Shown here piece by piece: positions 16,461-23,925 of a stretch of DNA of 64,000 nt (position 1 is the first letter of the stretch; the number at the start of each line of letters is the position of its first letter). The notes under the pieces are model-generated. The model was not told the DNA's origin and made no database searches. It saw only the letters and a program-made list of their open reading frames with translations. The DNA comes from Clostridium rectalis (lineage in GTDB: Bacteria > Bacillota > Clostridia > Clostridiales > Clostridiaceae), in contig NZ_UYZZ01000002.1 in the NCBI RefSeq assembly GCF_900626095.1, positions 1-64,000 of the forward strand, written 5' to 3'. Made by a program: the position numbers and the translations under genes.

Positions 16461-17513
16461 TTATAGATCAACATTACATTCTACACTTTCATAAGGTATT
16501 TCTGCAAATGTCTTTAATACAGCTTCAAATATTATCTTTGCTCCTTTAACTGGAACTGCCATTCCAATTTGACGTCTTACACTTTCTTTTGGTCCTTTAA
16601 ATTCATATGTATCTGGAAAGGTTTGTAGTCTAGCCCTTTCTCTATTAGTTAATGCTCTTGGTTCTTCAAAATGATATATATGTGTACCACCACCACCTGA
16701 ACCTGTTACTGTATAAGATGGTTTATTAGGATCTAACCTTTTATATATTTGACTTATCTTTGCGCCCTTTACATTTAGCTGTAAATGTTCTGGTAAGTTC
16801 GCAGTAAAAGCATTCTCCCCTGGTTTTATGTGCATTAATCTCTCTGTTACTTTTGCTGATTGTTTTGTCAATTCATTATTTGGTGCATTTTCTCGTATAG
16901 GTGGCACTCTTAAAGCTGTTCTACATGTATTATCCATATCCTTATAAGGTTCTGGAGAAGGAACTTTAAATTCAAAAGGTAAATCCTTTCTAATACCTAT
17001 AATAATTACCCTATGACGTGCTTGTGGTATTCCATATTGTTCAAACTTATACAAATGCGGATATAATCTATATCCTGACTTTTCTAAATCTCTAAGAATT
17101 TTTTTTAATGCTCCACCATCATTTGCTGACCTTATACCGCCCACATTTTCAGCAAGAAACCATTGTGGCTTATGCTTTTTTAATACTTTTACCCCATAAG
17201 TATATAAAGGACCATATTCTCCATTAAACCCCTTTTGTTCACCTACTACTGAAAAATCGTTACATGGGAACCCAAATGCTAGCGCATCTATAGATTCAAG
17301 AGAATCTATATCTAATTTTCTTACATCTTGACAAATAACTGATTCAGGATCATCTGGACATATATTATGTATATAAGTATCGCAAGTATCACGATCATAG
17401 TCATTCGCCCATTTATGAACTATTTTATATTTATTATTTTTTATCTCTGCTGTTTTTGCACCATAGCCCAACCCACCCGGGCCACAGAACAATTCTCCTA
17501 ATTGAAATATCAT
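16461..17513 (-). CDS. DNA cytosine-5 methyltransferase
   Basis: 350 residues with the ordered m5C motifs: GELFCGPGGLGYG (motif I, SAM binding), DALAFGFPCNDFS (motif IV, catalytic Cys), FLAENVGGI (motif VI, ENV), QARHRVIIIGIR (motif VIII), RLQTFPDTYEFKG and the C-terminal GMAVPVKGAKI (motifs IX/X). The PCNDFS form differs from the usual PCQ-FS. It protects the element's DNA from the adjacent endonuclease. ATG 17513 follows GAGAGG. It is one operon with the XRE protein 20 bases upstream. Confidence 0.9.
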   Translation of the reverse strand: MIFQLGELFCGPGGLGYGAKTAEIKNNKYKIVHKWANDYDRDTCDTYIHNICPDDPESVICQDVRKLDIDSLESIDALAFGFPCNDFSVVGEQKGFNGEYGPLYTYGVKVLKKHKPQWFLAENVGGIRSANDGGALKKILRDLEKSGYRLYPHLYKFEQYGIPQARHRVIIIGIRKDLPFEFKVPSPEPYKDMDNTCRTALRVPPIRENAPNNELTKQSAKVTERLMHIKPGENAFTANLPEHLQLNVKGAKISQIYKRLDPNKPSYTVTGSGGGGTHIYHFEEPRALTNRERARLQTFPDTYEFKGPKESVRRQIGMAVPVKGAKIIFEAVLKTFAEIPYESVECNVDL

Positions 17514-17532
17514 TTATAAATACCTCTCTTAT

Positions 17533-17751
17533 TTATACTTTTTCTCCATTCGTTAATATAAAATTTCTCTCAAATTTTACTTCTACTACTTTTGCAATTT
17601 CTTCCAATTCTACTATCGTAAAACTTTCTCTTTTCAATTTTGCATTAAAATTTTGAGGAGATTTACCTAACCTTCTCGCTAACTCTGCTATACTTATATT
17701 TCTTCTAACACATAGTACTTTAATTTGTTCTGATATTGTCATCTTTCCCAC
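17533..17751 (-). CDS. Small XRE protein, probable restriction-modification controller
   Basis: 72 residues, MGKMTISEQIKVLCVRRNIS, with a helix-turn-helix (SIAELARRLGKSPQNFNAKL) and a VVEVKFERNFIL strand. It is first in the operon, immediately before the methyltransferase and endonuclease, the place and size of C proteins that time restriction gene expression. A C-box operator was not identified in the AT-rich upstream DNA, so the controller role is inferred from position. Confidence 0.7.
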   Translation of the reverse strand: MGKMTISEQIKVLCVRRNISIAELARRLGKSPQNFNAKLKRESFTIVELEEIAKVVEVKFERNFILTNGEKV

Positions 17752-18104
17752 CTCATAATAAGTGAAAATATATTCAAGTATAAAATATAAGTTTTATGAT
17801 GTCAATTATTTTATTTAGCTTAATAATAATTTATACAATAAAGTCATTAAAAATTCATTTTTTAGCATTTATATAATATAAACATTTTAGATTTCTAAAT
17901 AAAGATATATTTATTTTATTAATAATATAACTCTCTTAACTAAAACTTAATCTTACTTAAATATAATTTTTTTATACAAGTACTAAAATATCTTAAATTC
18001 TATAAATAAAGACCTAAAATATTTTTTATAATATTAATTTTTCTTTATGCATTTCTATAATTATTGTACCACAAAATACTTTTATCACGTAATATAACCC
18101 AGTA
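17752..18104. other. Gene-free AT-rich spacer
   Basis: It holds the unresolved promoter of the restriction operon. Nothing else with a frame or strong hairpin was seen before the terminator at 18105. Confidence 0.6.
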
Positions 18105-18149
18105 AAAACCTATCCTAAGCGCTTATATTCACTACTTACGATAGGTTTT
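18105..18149 (-). terminator. Terminator of the amidase gene
   Basis: AAAACCTATC (18105-18114) pairs with GATAGGTTTT (18140-18149), and TAAG/CTTA extends the stem; minus-strand T5 follows. It is 22 bp after the amidase stop. Confidence 0.75.
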
Positions 18150-18170
18150 AATCTTAATAAAATGTATTTT

Positions 18171-18881
18171 TTACTCTCTCATTATTCTCTTCCACGTATC
18201 TACTCCTATAATTCCATCTATCATCAAATTACAATCCCTTTGAAAACACTTAACAGATAATAAGGTACCATCACCAAAATATCCATCTACTCCAAACCTT
18301 CCTACACTATAGCCTATGCTTTGTAATTTATCTTGTATTACTTTTACATTAGAATCAAATTTATTAGGATTATATTTAAGTAAATATCCTGGATAGCTTT
18401 TACTTCCTTTATTACTACTTGAACTCTCTATTAAATTATTTCCACCTAAACACTCTTTTTTTATTCTATGTAGCGGGAAGTTTTTTCCTGGGCAATCTGT
18501 TTCATTTAATTCTCTATGTCCATATATTTTATTTATATTATATTTATTTTGCAAGTAGCGGGTTAAATCTTTTAAAGAGTTATATTGAGCCCCTCCCATT
18601 CTCTCTACATTAAATCTACCTTCCATACAAATACCAATAGACACATTATTATAACTTAAACAATGAGTACCTATGGCCTTATCTGCTCTACCTATATAAA
18701 TGGATCCATCATTCTTTATAAAATAATTATATCCACAACCACTCCAACCATTATTCAAATGCCATGAATGTATATCTTCTATTGTACAATTAAAAGCTTC
18801 TGCATGATGGAGTATAATCATTTTAGGATTATTACCATAAGTTAATCCTCTAAATCTTAAATTTGGATTTATAATATACAT
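18171..18881 (-). CDS. N-acetylmuramoyl-L-alanine amidase with peptidoglycan-binding domain
   Basis: 236 residues. An Amidase_2 domain covers about 1-150: MIILHHAEAF (zinc His), WHLNNGWSGCGYNYFI, GICMEGRF, KIYGHRELNETDCPGKNFP (second His and the Cys). A PG_binding_1 repeat ends the protein (KLQSIGYSVGRFGVDGYFGD, MIDGIIGVDTW). There is no signal peptide, as in phage endolysins, so export would need a holin-like partner. It is last in the cassette with DUF2922, DUF1659, YvrJ and the sigma factor, but its own ribosome site (GGAGG) follows a terminator, so it may have a separate promoter. Confidence 0.9.
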   Translation of the reverse strand: MYIINPNLRFRGLTYGNNPKMIILHHAEAFNCTIEDIHSWHLNNGWSGCGYNYFIKNDGSIYIGRADKAIGTHCLSYNNVSIGICMEGRFNVERMGGAQYNSLKDLTRYLQNKYNINKIYGHRELNETDCPGKNFPLHRIKKECLGGNNLIESSSSNKGSKSYPGYLLKYNPNKFDSNVKVIQDKLQSIGYSVGRFGVDGYFGDGTLLSVKCFQRDCNLMIDGIIGVDTWKRIMRE

Positions 18882-18916
18882 AAGAATTCCTCCTAACTAA
18901 ACTTATAAAATTCATA

Positions 18917-18948
18917 AAAAGCCCCTACAATTTAATGCAGGAGCTTTT
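18917..18948 (-). terminator. Hairpin between DUF2922 and amidase genes
   Basis: AAAAGC...GCTTTT with an inner stem; minus-strand tail TTTTT follows. It is a terminator or a partial one, leaving the amidase under separate or attenuated control. Confidence 0.65.
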
Positions 18949-18951
18949 AAA

Positions 18952-19179
18952 CTATTCCTCTATTTTAATTTCTTCTGTTTCAGTTGTTATAATTCTTGCA
19001 ACCTTAAGGGCTGAAAGATCTCCATTTTTGCTTTGGAATATGTTCTGATCTACTATAGCCTTACCACAGTTTTTTATTTCTTCTTCTGTTACATCCTCTT
19101 TAACCTTTGGAATTTTTATTGTTGAAGTAGAATCCTCTGTGGTTTTAAACACTAAATTTAAATATTTTGTTATATTCAT
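18952..19179 (-). CDS. DUF2922 family small protein
   Basis: 75 residues, MNITKYLNLVFKTTEDSTST, then IPKVKEDVTEEEIKNCGKAI, and KVARIITTETEEIKIEE. This is the DUF2922 pattern of small proteins that sit next to DUF1659 and YvrJ proteins in Bacillus and Clostridium. It is 21 bases downstream of DUF1659, same operon. No function is known for the family; a beta-rich oligomer is plausible but unproven. Confidence 0.8.
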   Translation of the reverse strand: MNITKYLNLVFKTTEDSTSTIKIPKVKEDVTEEEIKNCGKAIVDQNIFQSKNGDLSALKVARIITTETEEIKIEE

Positions 19180-19200
19180 TCTCTATTCCCCCCCATTCAA

Positions 19201-19422
19201 TTATTTTATTAATACGTAATTTTCTACTACTCTAGCCTCTGATATACCCTCTGGCATTAATGGATGTATTGTATCCACTACCGCCATAAGAGCTTCTGGT
19301 TCTGCAGTTAGTTTTACATTTTTATAAGTAGCCTTTCTCATGATAGCCTTTCCATTCTTATCTAAGCCATCTTGATATTCTAAAGCTAGATTTTTTTCTA
19401 ACATATTTTTACTTACTGCCAT
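19201..19422 (-). CDS. DUF1659 family small protein
   Basis: 73 residues, MAVSKNMLEKNLALEYQDGL, DKNGKAIMRKATYKNVKLTA and IHPLMPEGISEARVVENYVL. This is the DUF1659 profile. A GGGGG ribosome site precedes the start. It is co-transcribed with DUF2922. The pair always travels together with YvrJ in the families' known contexts; its biochemical role is not known. Confidence 0.8.
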   Translation of the reverse strand: MAVSKNMLEKNLALEYQDGLDKNGKAIMRKATYKNVKLTAEPEALMAVVDTIHPLMPEGISEARVVENYVLIK

Positions 19423-19500
19423 AGCTTTATACCCCCTTATTTTTCTTTGATTTTGTCTTCACCTATATATATGACTTAGAGATAAAAAATGCAAAAATAA

Positions 19501-19536
19501 AAAAGAAAGGTCCTAAAATTAAGACCTTTCTCTTTT
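19501..19536 (-). terminator. Terminator between YvrJ and DUF1659 genes
   Basis: AAAAGAAAGGTC (19501-19512) pairs with GACCTTTCTCTTTT (19523-19536). It is 17 bases after the YvrJ stop, so DUF1659 starts a second unit. Confidence 0.75.
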
Positions 19537-19552
19537 GGTGTTCCGTAGGGGA

Positions 19553-19687
19553 TTATGATTCTTTAGTATAGTTATTAAAAGCTTTAATTAAATCATCAAG
19601 CTTTTTTTCAACTCTAACTAAAAGATATACACTAACCGCTACTGGGAATCCTACATTACTTATAAGTTCTACTAGGTCGTCATACAT
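19553..19687 (-). CDS. YvrJ-family one-helix membrane peptide (44 aa)
   Basis: Not predicted by size filters but clear: MYDDLVELISNVGFPVAVSV, then YLLVRVEKKLDDLIKAFNNY. A single hydrophobic helix (about residues 8-24) is followed by a charged amphipathic tail, the YvrJ/BhlA/UviB-like plan. GGTGGTGG precedes the ATG. It follows the sigma factor stop by 65 bases, in the order sigma, holin-like peptide, DUF1659, DUF2922, amidase. BhlA/UviB relatives act as holin-like export or lysis proteins; that role is inferred here. Confidence 0.8.
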   Translation of the reverse strand: MYDDLVELISNVGFPVAVSVYLLVRVEKKLDDLIKAFNNYTKES

Positions 19688-19752
19688 ATTCCCACCACCC
19701 TCTTTCAGAATACAGATTACAAAGTACAAATAACAGATTCTGTACTCTACTA

Positions 19753-20289
19753 CTAAATATGTCTTTTTAAACTATTTTGTAGTTTTTTTATTACCTTATC
19801 TTTCTTGTATCTTGTATTGTTATAGCTCTTATTATTCTGCTTAGCAATACTCTTTATGGTTTTATCTTTAAAATAAGAACCTTCTATTATATTCCTTTCT
19901 TCCTTAGTCAAAGAATCTAAAGCCTTATATACTTCCTTTGTTTTTTCATAGGCTAATATCTCATCTTCCAAAGTAAATTCATAAGGGTATATATCTTTAT
20001 CCTCTGGTATTTCTCGATGATGCTTTATTTCACCTTTTAGAAGTGCTTTGTAGTTTTGTTTTATAGCTTTAATACAATAGAATTTAAAGTTTTTATCTTC
20101 TCCCTTGTACATATTTGCAGCTTTTATAACAGATAAATATCCATGTTGAACTAAATCCTCATAATCATAACATTTTATCTTATACTTTGAAGCTTCCTTT
20201 AAAATAAGAGGAATAAAATTATCTATTATTTTTTTTAATGCTCTATTGTCACCTTCTCTATATTTCTTAATAAGTTGATGCATTAGCAT
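19753..20289 (-). CDS. Sigma-70-family factor, UviA/TcdR-like size
   Basis: 178 residues with region 2 (YEDLVQHGYLSVIKAANMYK, FKFYCIKAIKQNYKALLK) and region 4 (ALDSLTKEERNIIEGSYF, IKSIAKQNNKSYNNTRYKKD). It lacks region 1 and has a short linker, the size of the group V clostridial factors UviA, TcdR, BotR and TetR that turn on toxin or bacteriocin genes, or phage-type sigma factors. GGCGGTG precedes it; ATG 20289 or 20283 may be used. It sits upstream of the YvrJ-DUF1659-DUF2922-amidase genes and probably drives them; no shared promoter motif could be proved by eye. Confidence 0.85.
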   Translation of the reverse strand: MLMHQLIKKYREGDNRALKKIIDNFIPLILKEASKYKIKCYDYEDLVQHGYLSVIKAANMYKGEDKNFKFYCIKAIKQNYKALLKGEIKHHREIPEDKDIYPYEFTLEDEILAYEKTKEVYKALDSLTKEERNIIEGSYFKDKTIKSIAKQNNKSYNNTRYKKDKVIKKLQNSLKRHI

Positions 20290-20403
20290 ATCACCGCCTT
20301 AAAGGAATAGTTACCAATATTATACATCTAATATATTATCTTTTCATTGTTTTATGTATAAATAAAGATAAATACCTTTAATTATGTTCTTACTCACTAA
20401 GAT

Positions 20404-20535
20404 AAAGGTGGACATGCTCCCTGCATTAAGCTACAAGTACAAGCTTTATTGAAAAGTCATGTCCATACAGCTTACGCAGCAAGACAAGTCCACCTTTAGA
20501 TTAAGTATTCCTCTTAAGCCTCATCATGGTATTCC
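20404..20535 (-). ncRNA. Structured RNA candidate related to the 12.4-13.7 kb motifs
   Basis: AAAGGTGGAC (20404-20413) pairs with GTCCACCTTT (20488-20497) and encloses CTGC/GCAG (20421/20476) and TAAGCT/AGCTTA (20427/20469). Immediately upstream on the minus strand is GGAATACC (20535-20528) followed by ATGATGAGGCTTAA and GGAATACTTAA, closely matching the plus-strand block at 12783 (GGAATACCAAGATAAGACCC then AATACTTAA). The strand is inferred from that motif. No coding frame crosses it. Confidence 0.6.
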
Positions 20536-20679
20536 TAACTGGTCATTCTAATATGTATTTATAAACAAGCCTTCCTTGGCTTTTCTATAAATTAATTTTA
20601 TTCCCACCCACCCGCCAGATTAACTATATTAGTTATTGGTAATAATTAAAATAATTATTGTTTCTTGGAGATGAAAAAT

Positions 20680-21186
20680 ATGGAATTTAAAATTACAAAC
20701 AAACTTCATTTAAAACTATTAGCTATAGCTTTAATTTTCTCTATAATATTTCATAATTATTTAAATACTATAATCTTTAATTTCTTTAAAAAATCTATGG
20801 ATATATTTAATTACTCTATTACAATATCTTTCATATTGCTTATAGCTACTATAACTATGGTTACTATAGCACATGAACTAATCCATGGATTAACTTTTAC
20901 TATATTTGGTGGTACAGTAAAATATAAATTTAAATTTATTTATGCCGCTACTGAAGAAATAAGTAATAAACCTATATCCTTAACCCAATTTACCATTATA
21001 TTTCTATCTCCTATTACAGTTATATCTCTATTTTCTTTATTAATCCCTAATTGGATAGGTAATTTAATATTTGTATCTAACTTAATAGGATCTGTAGGAG
21101 ATTTATATATGTCCATAGGACTTATTAGATACCCTTATGATAGTAAGATTATAGATAAACCTTATGGTTATTACGTAAAACTATAA
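20680..21186 (+). CDS. Membrane metalloprotease-like protein (DUF3267)
   Basis: About 168 residues, four or five hydrophobic segments, with an HExxH motif in VTIAHELIHGLTFTIFGG and GSVGDLYMSI near the end, the pattern of DUF3267/M50-like membrane proteins. ATG 20680 is chosen (GGAG about nine bases upstream); two in-frame upstream starts lack a spaced site. It is the only plus-strand gene in the middle of the element. Substrate unknown. Confidence 0.75.
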   Translation: MEFKITNKLHLKLLAIALIFSIIFHNYLNTIIFNFFKKSMDIFNYSITISFILLIATITMVTIAHELIHGLTFTIFGGTVKYKFKFIYAATEEISNKPISLTQFTIIFLSPITVISLFSLLIPNWIGNLIFVSNLIGSVGDLYMSIGLIRYPYDSKIIDKPYGYYVKL

Positions 21187-21221
21187 TTTATACCATTTTA
21201 AAAGGTAGCTCTAATAAGCCC

Positions 21222-21298
21222 ATCTTTACTTCTTACTTCTTACTTCTTATTTATTATTTATTATTTCTTACTTCTTATTTATTACTTCTTTACTTACT
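21222..21298. repeat. Simple repeat of ACTTCTT/ATTTATT units
   Basis: Repeated TTACTTCTTACTTCTTA and TATTTATTATTTATTA units fill about 75 bp. They probably arise by slippage and may vary in length. Nothing coding crosses it. Confidence 0.85.
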
Positions 21299-21384
21299 AC
21301 CCCCTTCATAGCCCCTATATAGCCTGTTGTTTTCCTAATGAATAATTCTCCTACTTAATTTTTTATATAAATTTTATTGCTCAA

Positions 21385-22263
21385 TTAATCTACATTTTCA
21401 TTTTCCCACCCTAAAAGTTTTCGCTCCAATTCTTTAAAATCATATTGTCTTTGATCTATTAAACTCCAGCTATCTGTATTATTACAATTATTTTTTTTAT
21501 TAGTACTCCATTGTTTTTTATAGTTTTCTACATCTTTTTTTGTTTTTAAAGCTCTTTCATCCCAACTATATAGTACATTTTCAATATACTGTATGTTCTT
21601 AGCATTATACTTTACTGCTTCTTCTATGGCCATAATTATTACATCACAATCTATCCTACTAGCCCATTCTTTTATCTTTCTATATTCTAAATCTTTGGGT
21701 GTACATATATTTTTTTTAAAAAATGTAACTACATCTTCTAAATTAGTATTAATTTCTTCATTTGTTACTTCTACTTTATTACTTATTCCTTCTTTACTTC
21801 CTATATCCTCATTAACCCCTTCAAGGGTCTTTTTTTCATTAGTTAATATAAAAATTCCATCAAATAATTTTTCTATATCTAATTGTAATTCACAATACTT
21901 CAAATATAATATTTTTATAAACTCCTTATTTTTTATATTTTTAAGCTCCTTATTAATACACTTAATAGAATTTATATTATTAGGAACATTGTATTTAACC
22001 CAATTAAATATCATTATTTCTTTAGTTTCTTCATCATATTTAATTTTTTTATAATCTATAAATCTTTTTATAAGTTTAATTACTGTTTCTCTATTATATC
22101 CTGTTTCCATTTCTATAACTCTCAAAGGAAGCTCATACACTCCACATTGACTAGTTTTTGTATTACTCATAAGATATAAATAAAAATATTTTTCCTCTGG
22201 AGTTAGATCTAATACAAAACCATCACTCCAAAATTGTGTATGTAGCTGTCTATATTTAGCCAA
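21385..22263 (-). CDS. Phage replication protein, DnaD/replisome-organiser-like
   Basis: 292 residues. The start MAKYRQLHTQFWSDGFVLDL with PEEKYFYLYLMSNTKTSQCG is the Phage_rep_org_N winged helix. Near the C-terminus, AIEEAVKYNAKNIQYIENVL and YSWDERALKTKKDVENY form a DnaD-like domain that binds ssDNA and helps load the helicase. No DnaC-type loader or primase is next to it, which is reduced compared with a full prophage. It follows the excisionase-like genes. Confidence 0.85.
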   Translation of the reverse strand: MAKYRQLHTQFWSDGFVLDLTPEEKYFYLYLMSNTKTSQCGVYELPLRVIEMETGYNRETVIKLIKRFIDYKKIKYDEETKEIMIFNWVKYNVPNNINSIKCINKELKNIKNKEFIKILYLKYCELQLDIEKLFDGIFILTNEKKTLEGVNEDIGSKEGISNKVEVTNEEINTNLEDVVTFFKKNICTPKDLEYRKIKEWASRIDCDVIIMAIEEAVKYNAKNIQYIENVLYSWDERALKTKKDVENYKKQWSTNKKNNCNNTDSWSLIDQRQYDFKELERKLLGWENENVD

Positions 22264-22339
22264 AGCTTATTCCTCCTTTGATATTTCAGAATTTACTAAC
22301 AATTCAAAATATAGTTATGCACATATGTGGATATATGAA

Positions 22340-22561
22340 CTATACAATTTTTCTATATTCCATTAAAAATTCTTTATTTTTATTAATCCACTTAATCAAT
22401 AAAATTTTAGGTATTTTAATTTTATGATCACTTATTCTCAACTTTGGAAATTCATTCAATTTAATAATTTCATAAACTAATCTCATATCTATACTAAAAA
22501 TATTTTCTAAATCCTTAGGTTCTAATAACATTGGTAATTCATTATAATTTTTTTCTATCAT
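22340..22561 (-). CDS. Excisionase/AlpA-like small HTH protein
   Basis: About 73 residues from MIEKNYNELPMLLEPKDLEN, a MerR-like winged helix (IFSIDMRLVYEIIKLNEFPK, LRISDHKIKIPKILLIKWIN). This pattern, with the RI-HKIKIPK wing, is that of excisionase-like factors. ATG 22561 is preferred because AAGAGGG lies six bases upstream. It lies next to the second excisionase-like gene, seven bases upstream. Confidence 0.65.
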   Translation of the reverse strand: MIEKNYNELPMLLEPKDLENIFSIDMRLVYEIIKLNEFPKLRISDHKIKIPKILLIKWINKNKEFLMEYRKIV

Positions 22562-22585
22562 TTGTATCCCTCTTTTCATTTTTAT

Positions 22586-22795
22586 TTAAAAAGTTAGTTC
22601 TTTTATATCATCTAAATTTGTTAAATCCTTTCCATTAAAATCTTTTAAAAATTTTAAAAGTGTAGCTTTAGTTATTTTAAGCCTTCCTAATTTTAATGCT
22701 ATTAAATTGCCACTTCTTATTAAATCATACACAGTATTTTTATTTACTTTTAAAATGCTAGCTACTTCATCTACTGTATATATATAATCCTCCAT
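22586..22795 (-). CDS. Excisionase-family helix-turn-helix protein
   Basis: 69 residues, MEDYIYTVDEVASILKVNKN, TVYDLIRSGNLIALKLGRLK and ITKATLLKFLKDF: a standard HTH_17 excisionase domain. A GGGGG ribosome site precedes it. With the neighbouring integrase it may direct excision at the att sites, or act as an early-gene regulator. Confidence 0.8.
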   Translation of the reverse strand: MEDYIYTVDEVASILKVNKNTVYDLIRSGNLIALKLGRLKITKATLLKFLKDFNGKDLTNLDDIKELTF

Positions 22796-22865
22796 AAATT
22801 TTCCCCCTTATAGTTTTACAATCAGCTATTAAATAATTAATATAATCTACTAAAAAGTTCTAGTT

Positions 22866-23081
22866 TTAGAAAATATCTTCTTCTGAAATCCTATAAGCTC
22901 TTGCTATGGATCTACGACTAGTTTTTCTTGGGTAGCTCCTTGCCTTTTCCCAACTCCAATACATTTTTTGAGTAGCATTGCATTTATCAGCAGCTTCCTC
23001 CTGGGTCCAGTTATTAATTCTTCTTAAAATTTCTAACTTCTTATTCCAAGCTAATCCACTAATTTTCTCTTCTATTGTCAT
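22866..23081 (-). CDS. Cro-like XRE regulator
   Basis: About 71 residues, MTIEEKISGLAWNKKLEILR, with an XRE HTH (TQEEAADKCNATQKMYWSWE) and SIARAYRISEEDIF at the end. ATG 23081 is chosen because AAGGGGG lies eight bases upstream. Transcribed divergently from the repressor, so it is the Cro-like side of the switch. Confidence 0.75.
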   Translation of the reverse strand: MTIEEKISGLAWNKKLEILRRINNWTQEEAADKCNATQKMYWSWEKARSYPRKTSRRSIARAYRISEEDIF

Positions 23082-23100
23082 ATCATATCCCCCTTGCATT

Positions 23101-23262
23101 ATGTCGTTAATTACGTCACTTTCAATATATCATTTAAATATTTAAAAGGACAAACGTCTGCAAATGGATTATTTCACTATATTTTAAGTTTATTTTACAA
23201 AAACTATCATTTATGTAAAATTTCATTTTATAGTTGACTTCATGACGTTATTTACGTAGAAT
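23101..23262. promoter_or_regulatory. Repressor/Cro switch: divergent promoters and two operators
   Basis: ATGTCGTTAATTACGTCA (23101-23118) and ATGACGTTATTTACGTAG (23242-23259) share 14 of 18 positions. On the plus strand TTGACT (23234-23239), 17 bp and TAGAAT (23257-23262) form the repressor promoter, with the second operator filling its spacer. The first operator overlaps a minus-strand TTGAAA...CATAAT promoter of the Cro-like gene. Confidence 0.7.
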
Positions 23263-23288
23263 AATTGTATGAGATTAATAGAAAGTAG

Positions 23289-23849
23289 ATGATCCATTTG
23301 TTGCCTAAAAAAGATTTAGGAAAACTTATTAAAAAAGCAAGAGAATATAAATCTAAAAAAACATATAAACTTTTTACTCAAAAAATGTTAGCAGATGAAA
23401 TTGGGAAATCTAGAAGTTATATATGCGATATAGAACGTGGTAGAACTTACCCAAGTTTCGCAACTTTATCAGCTATAGCACGAGCCTGTGATGTGCCTTT
23501 AGATTTTTTTCAAGGTAATAATGACATTGACGAGGTGCTTAATAAATTTATAAAACTTCAATTAACTGGTTTAAGTGAAAATGAAATCACTAACATTAGA
23601 GAAGCATTGAAAGAAGATGATGACGTAAAAATAGATTATATTTATAGTTACATAAATAGCCATAATTTAAATTTAGCAAAAGACGAAAAAAGAATAGATA
23701 ACTCTAAAAATCCAAAAGATATTATAAAATACATTCTACAAAGTAAAACCATACTAGATTTTTATGAAATAAAACAAGAAAATTCAAAAGAATTTGCAGA
23801 TGAAGTTTTACACTTAATAGAACTTACTAGTTATAAATATAAAAAATAA
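23289..23849 (+). CDS. CI-like repressor (XRE family)
   Basis: 186 residues. The N-terminal HTH (TQKMLADEIGKSRSYICDIE, YPSFATLSAIARACDVPLDF) is of the SinR/CI type. The C-terminal part is helical and acidic; there is no LexA/CI peptidase domain, so a RecA-cleavage switch is not expected. It lies divergently from the Cro-like gene and immediately before the integrase. ATG 23289 has a weak upstream site. Confidence 0.8.
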   Translation: MIHLLPKKDLGKLIKKAREYKSKKTYKLFTQKMLADEIGKSRSYICDIERGRTYPSFATLSAIARACDVPLDFFQGNNDIDEVLNKFIKLQLTGLSENEITNIREALKEDDDVKIDYIYSYINSHNLNLAKDEKRIDNSKNPKDIIKYILQSKTILDFYEIKQENSKEFADEVLHLIELTSYKYKK

Positions 23850-23925
23850 ATATACATTCAATGTGTATATAACCAATTTAAAATTGGATTATATAAATAA
23901 ATTAAAAAGAAAGGAATGACCTTTT

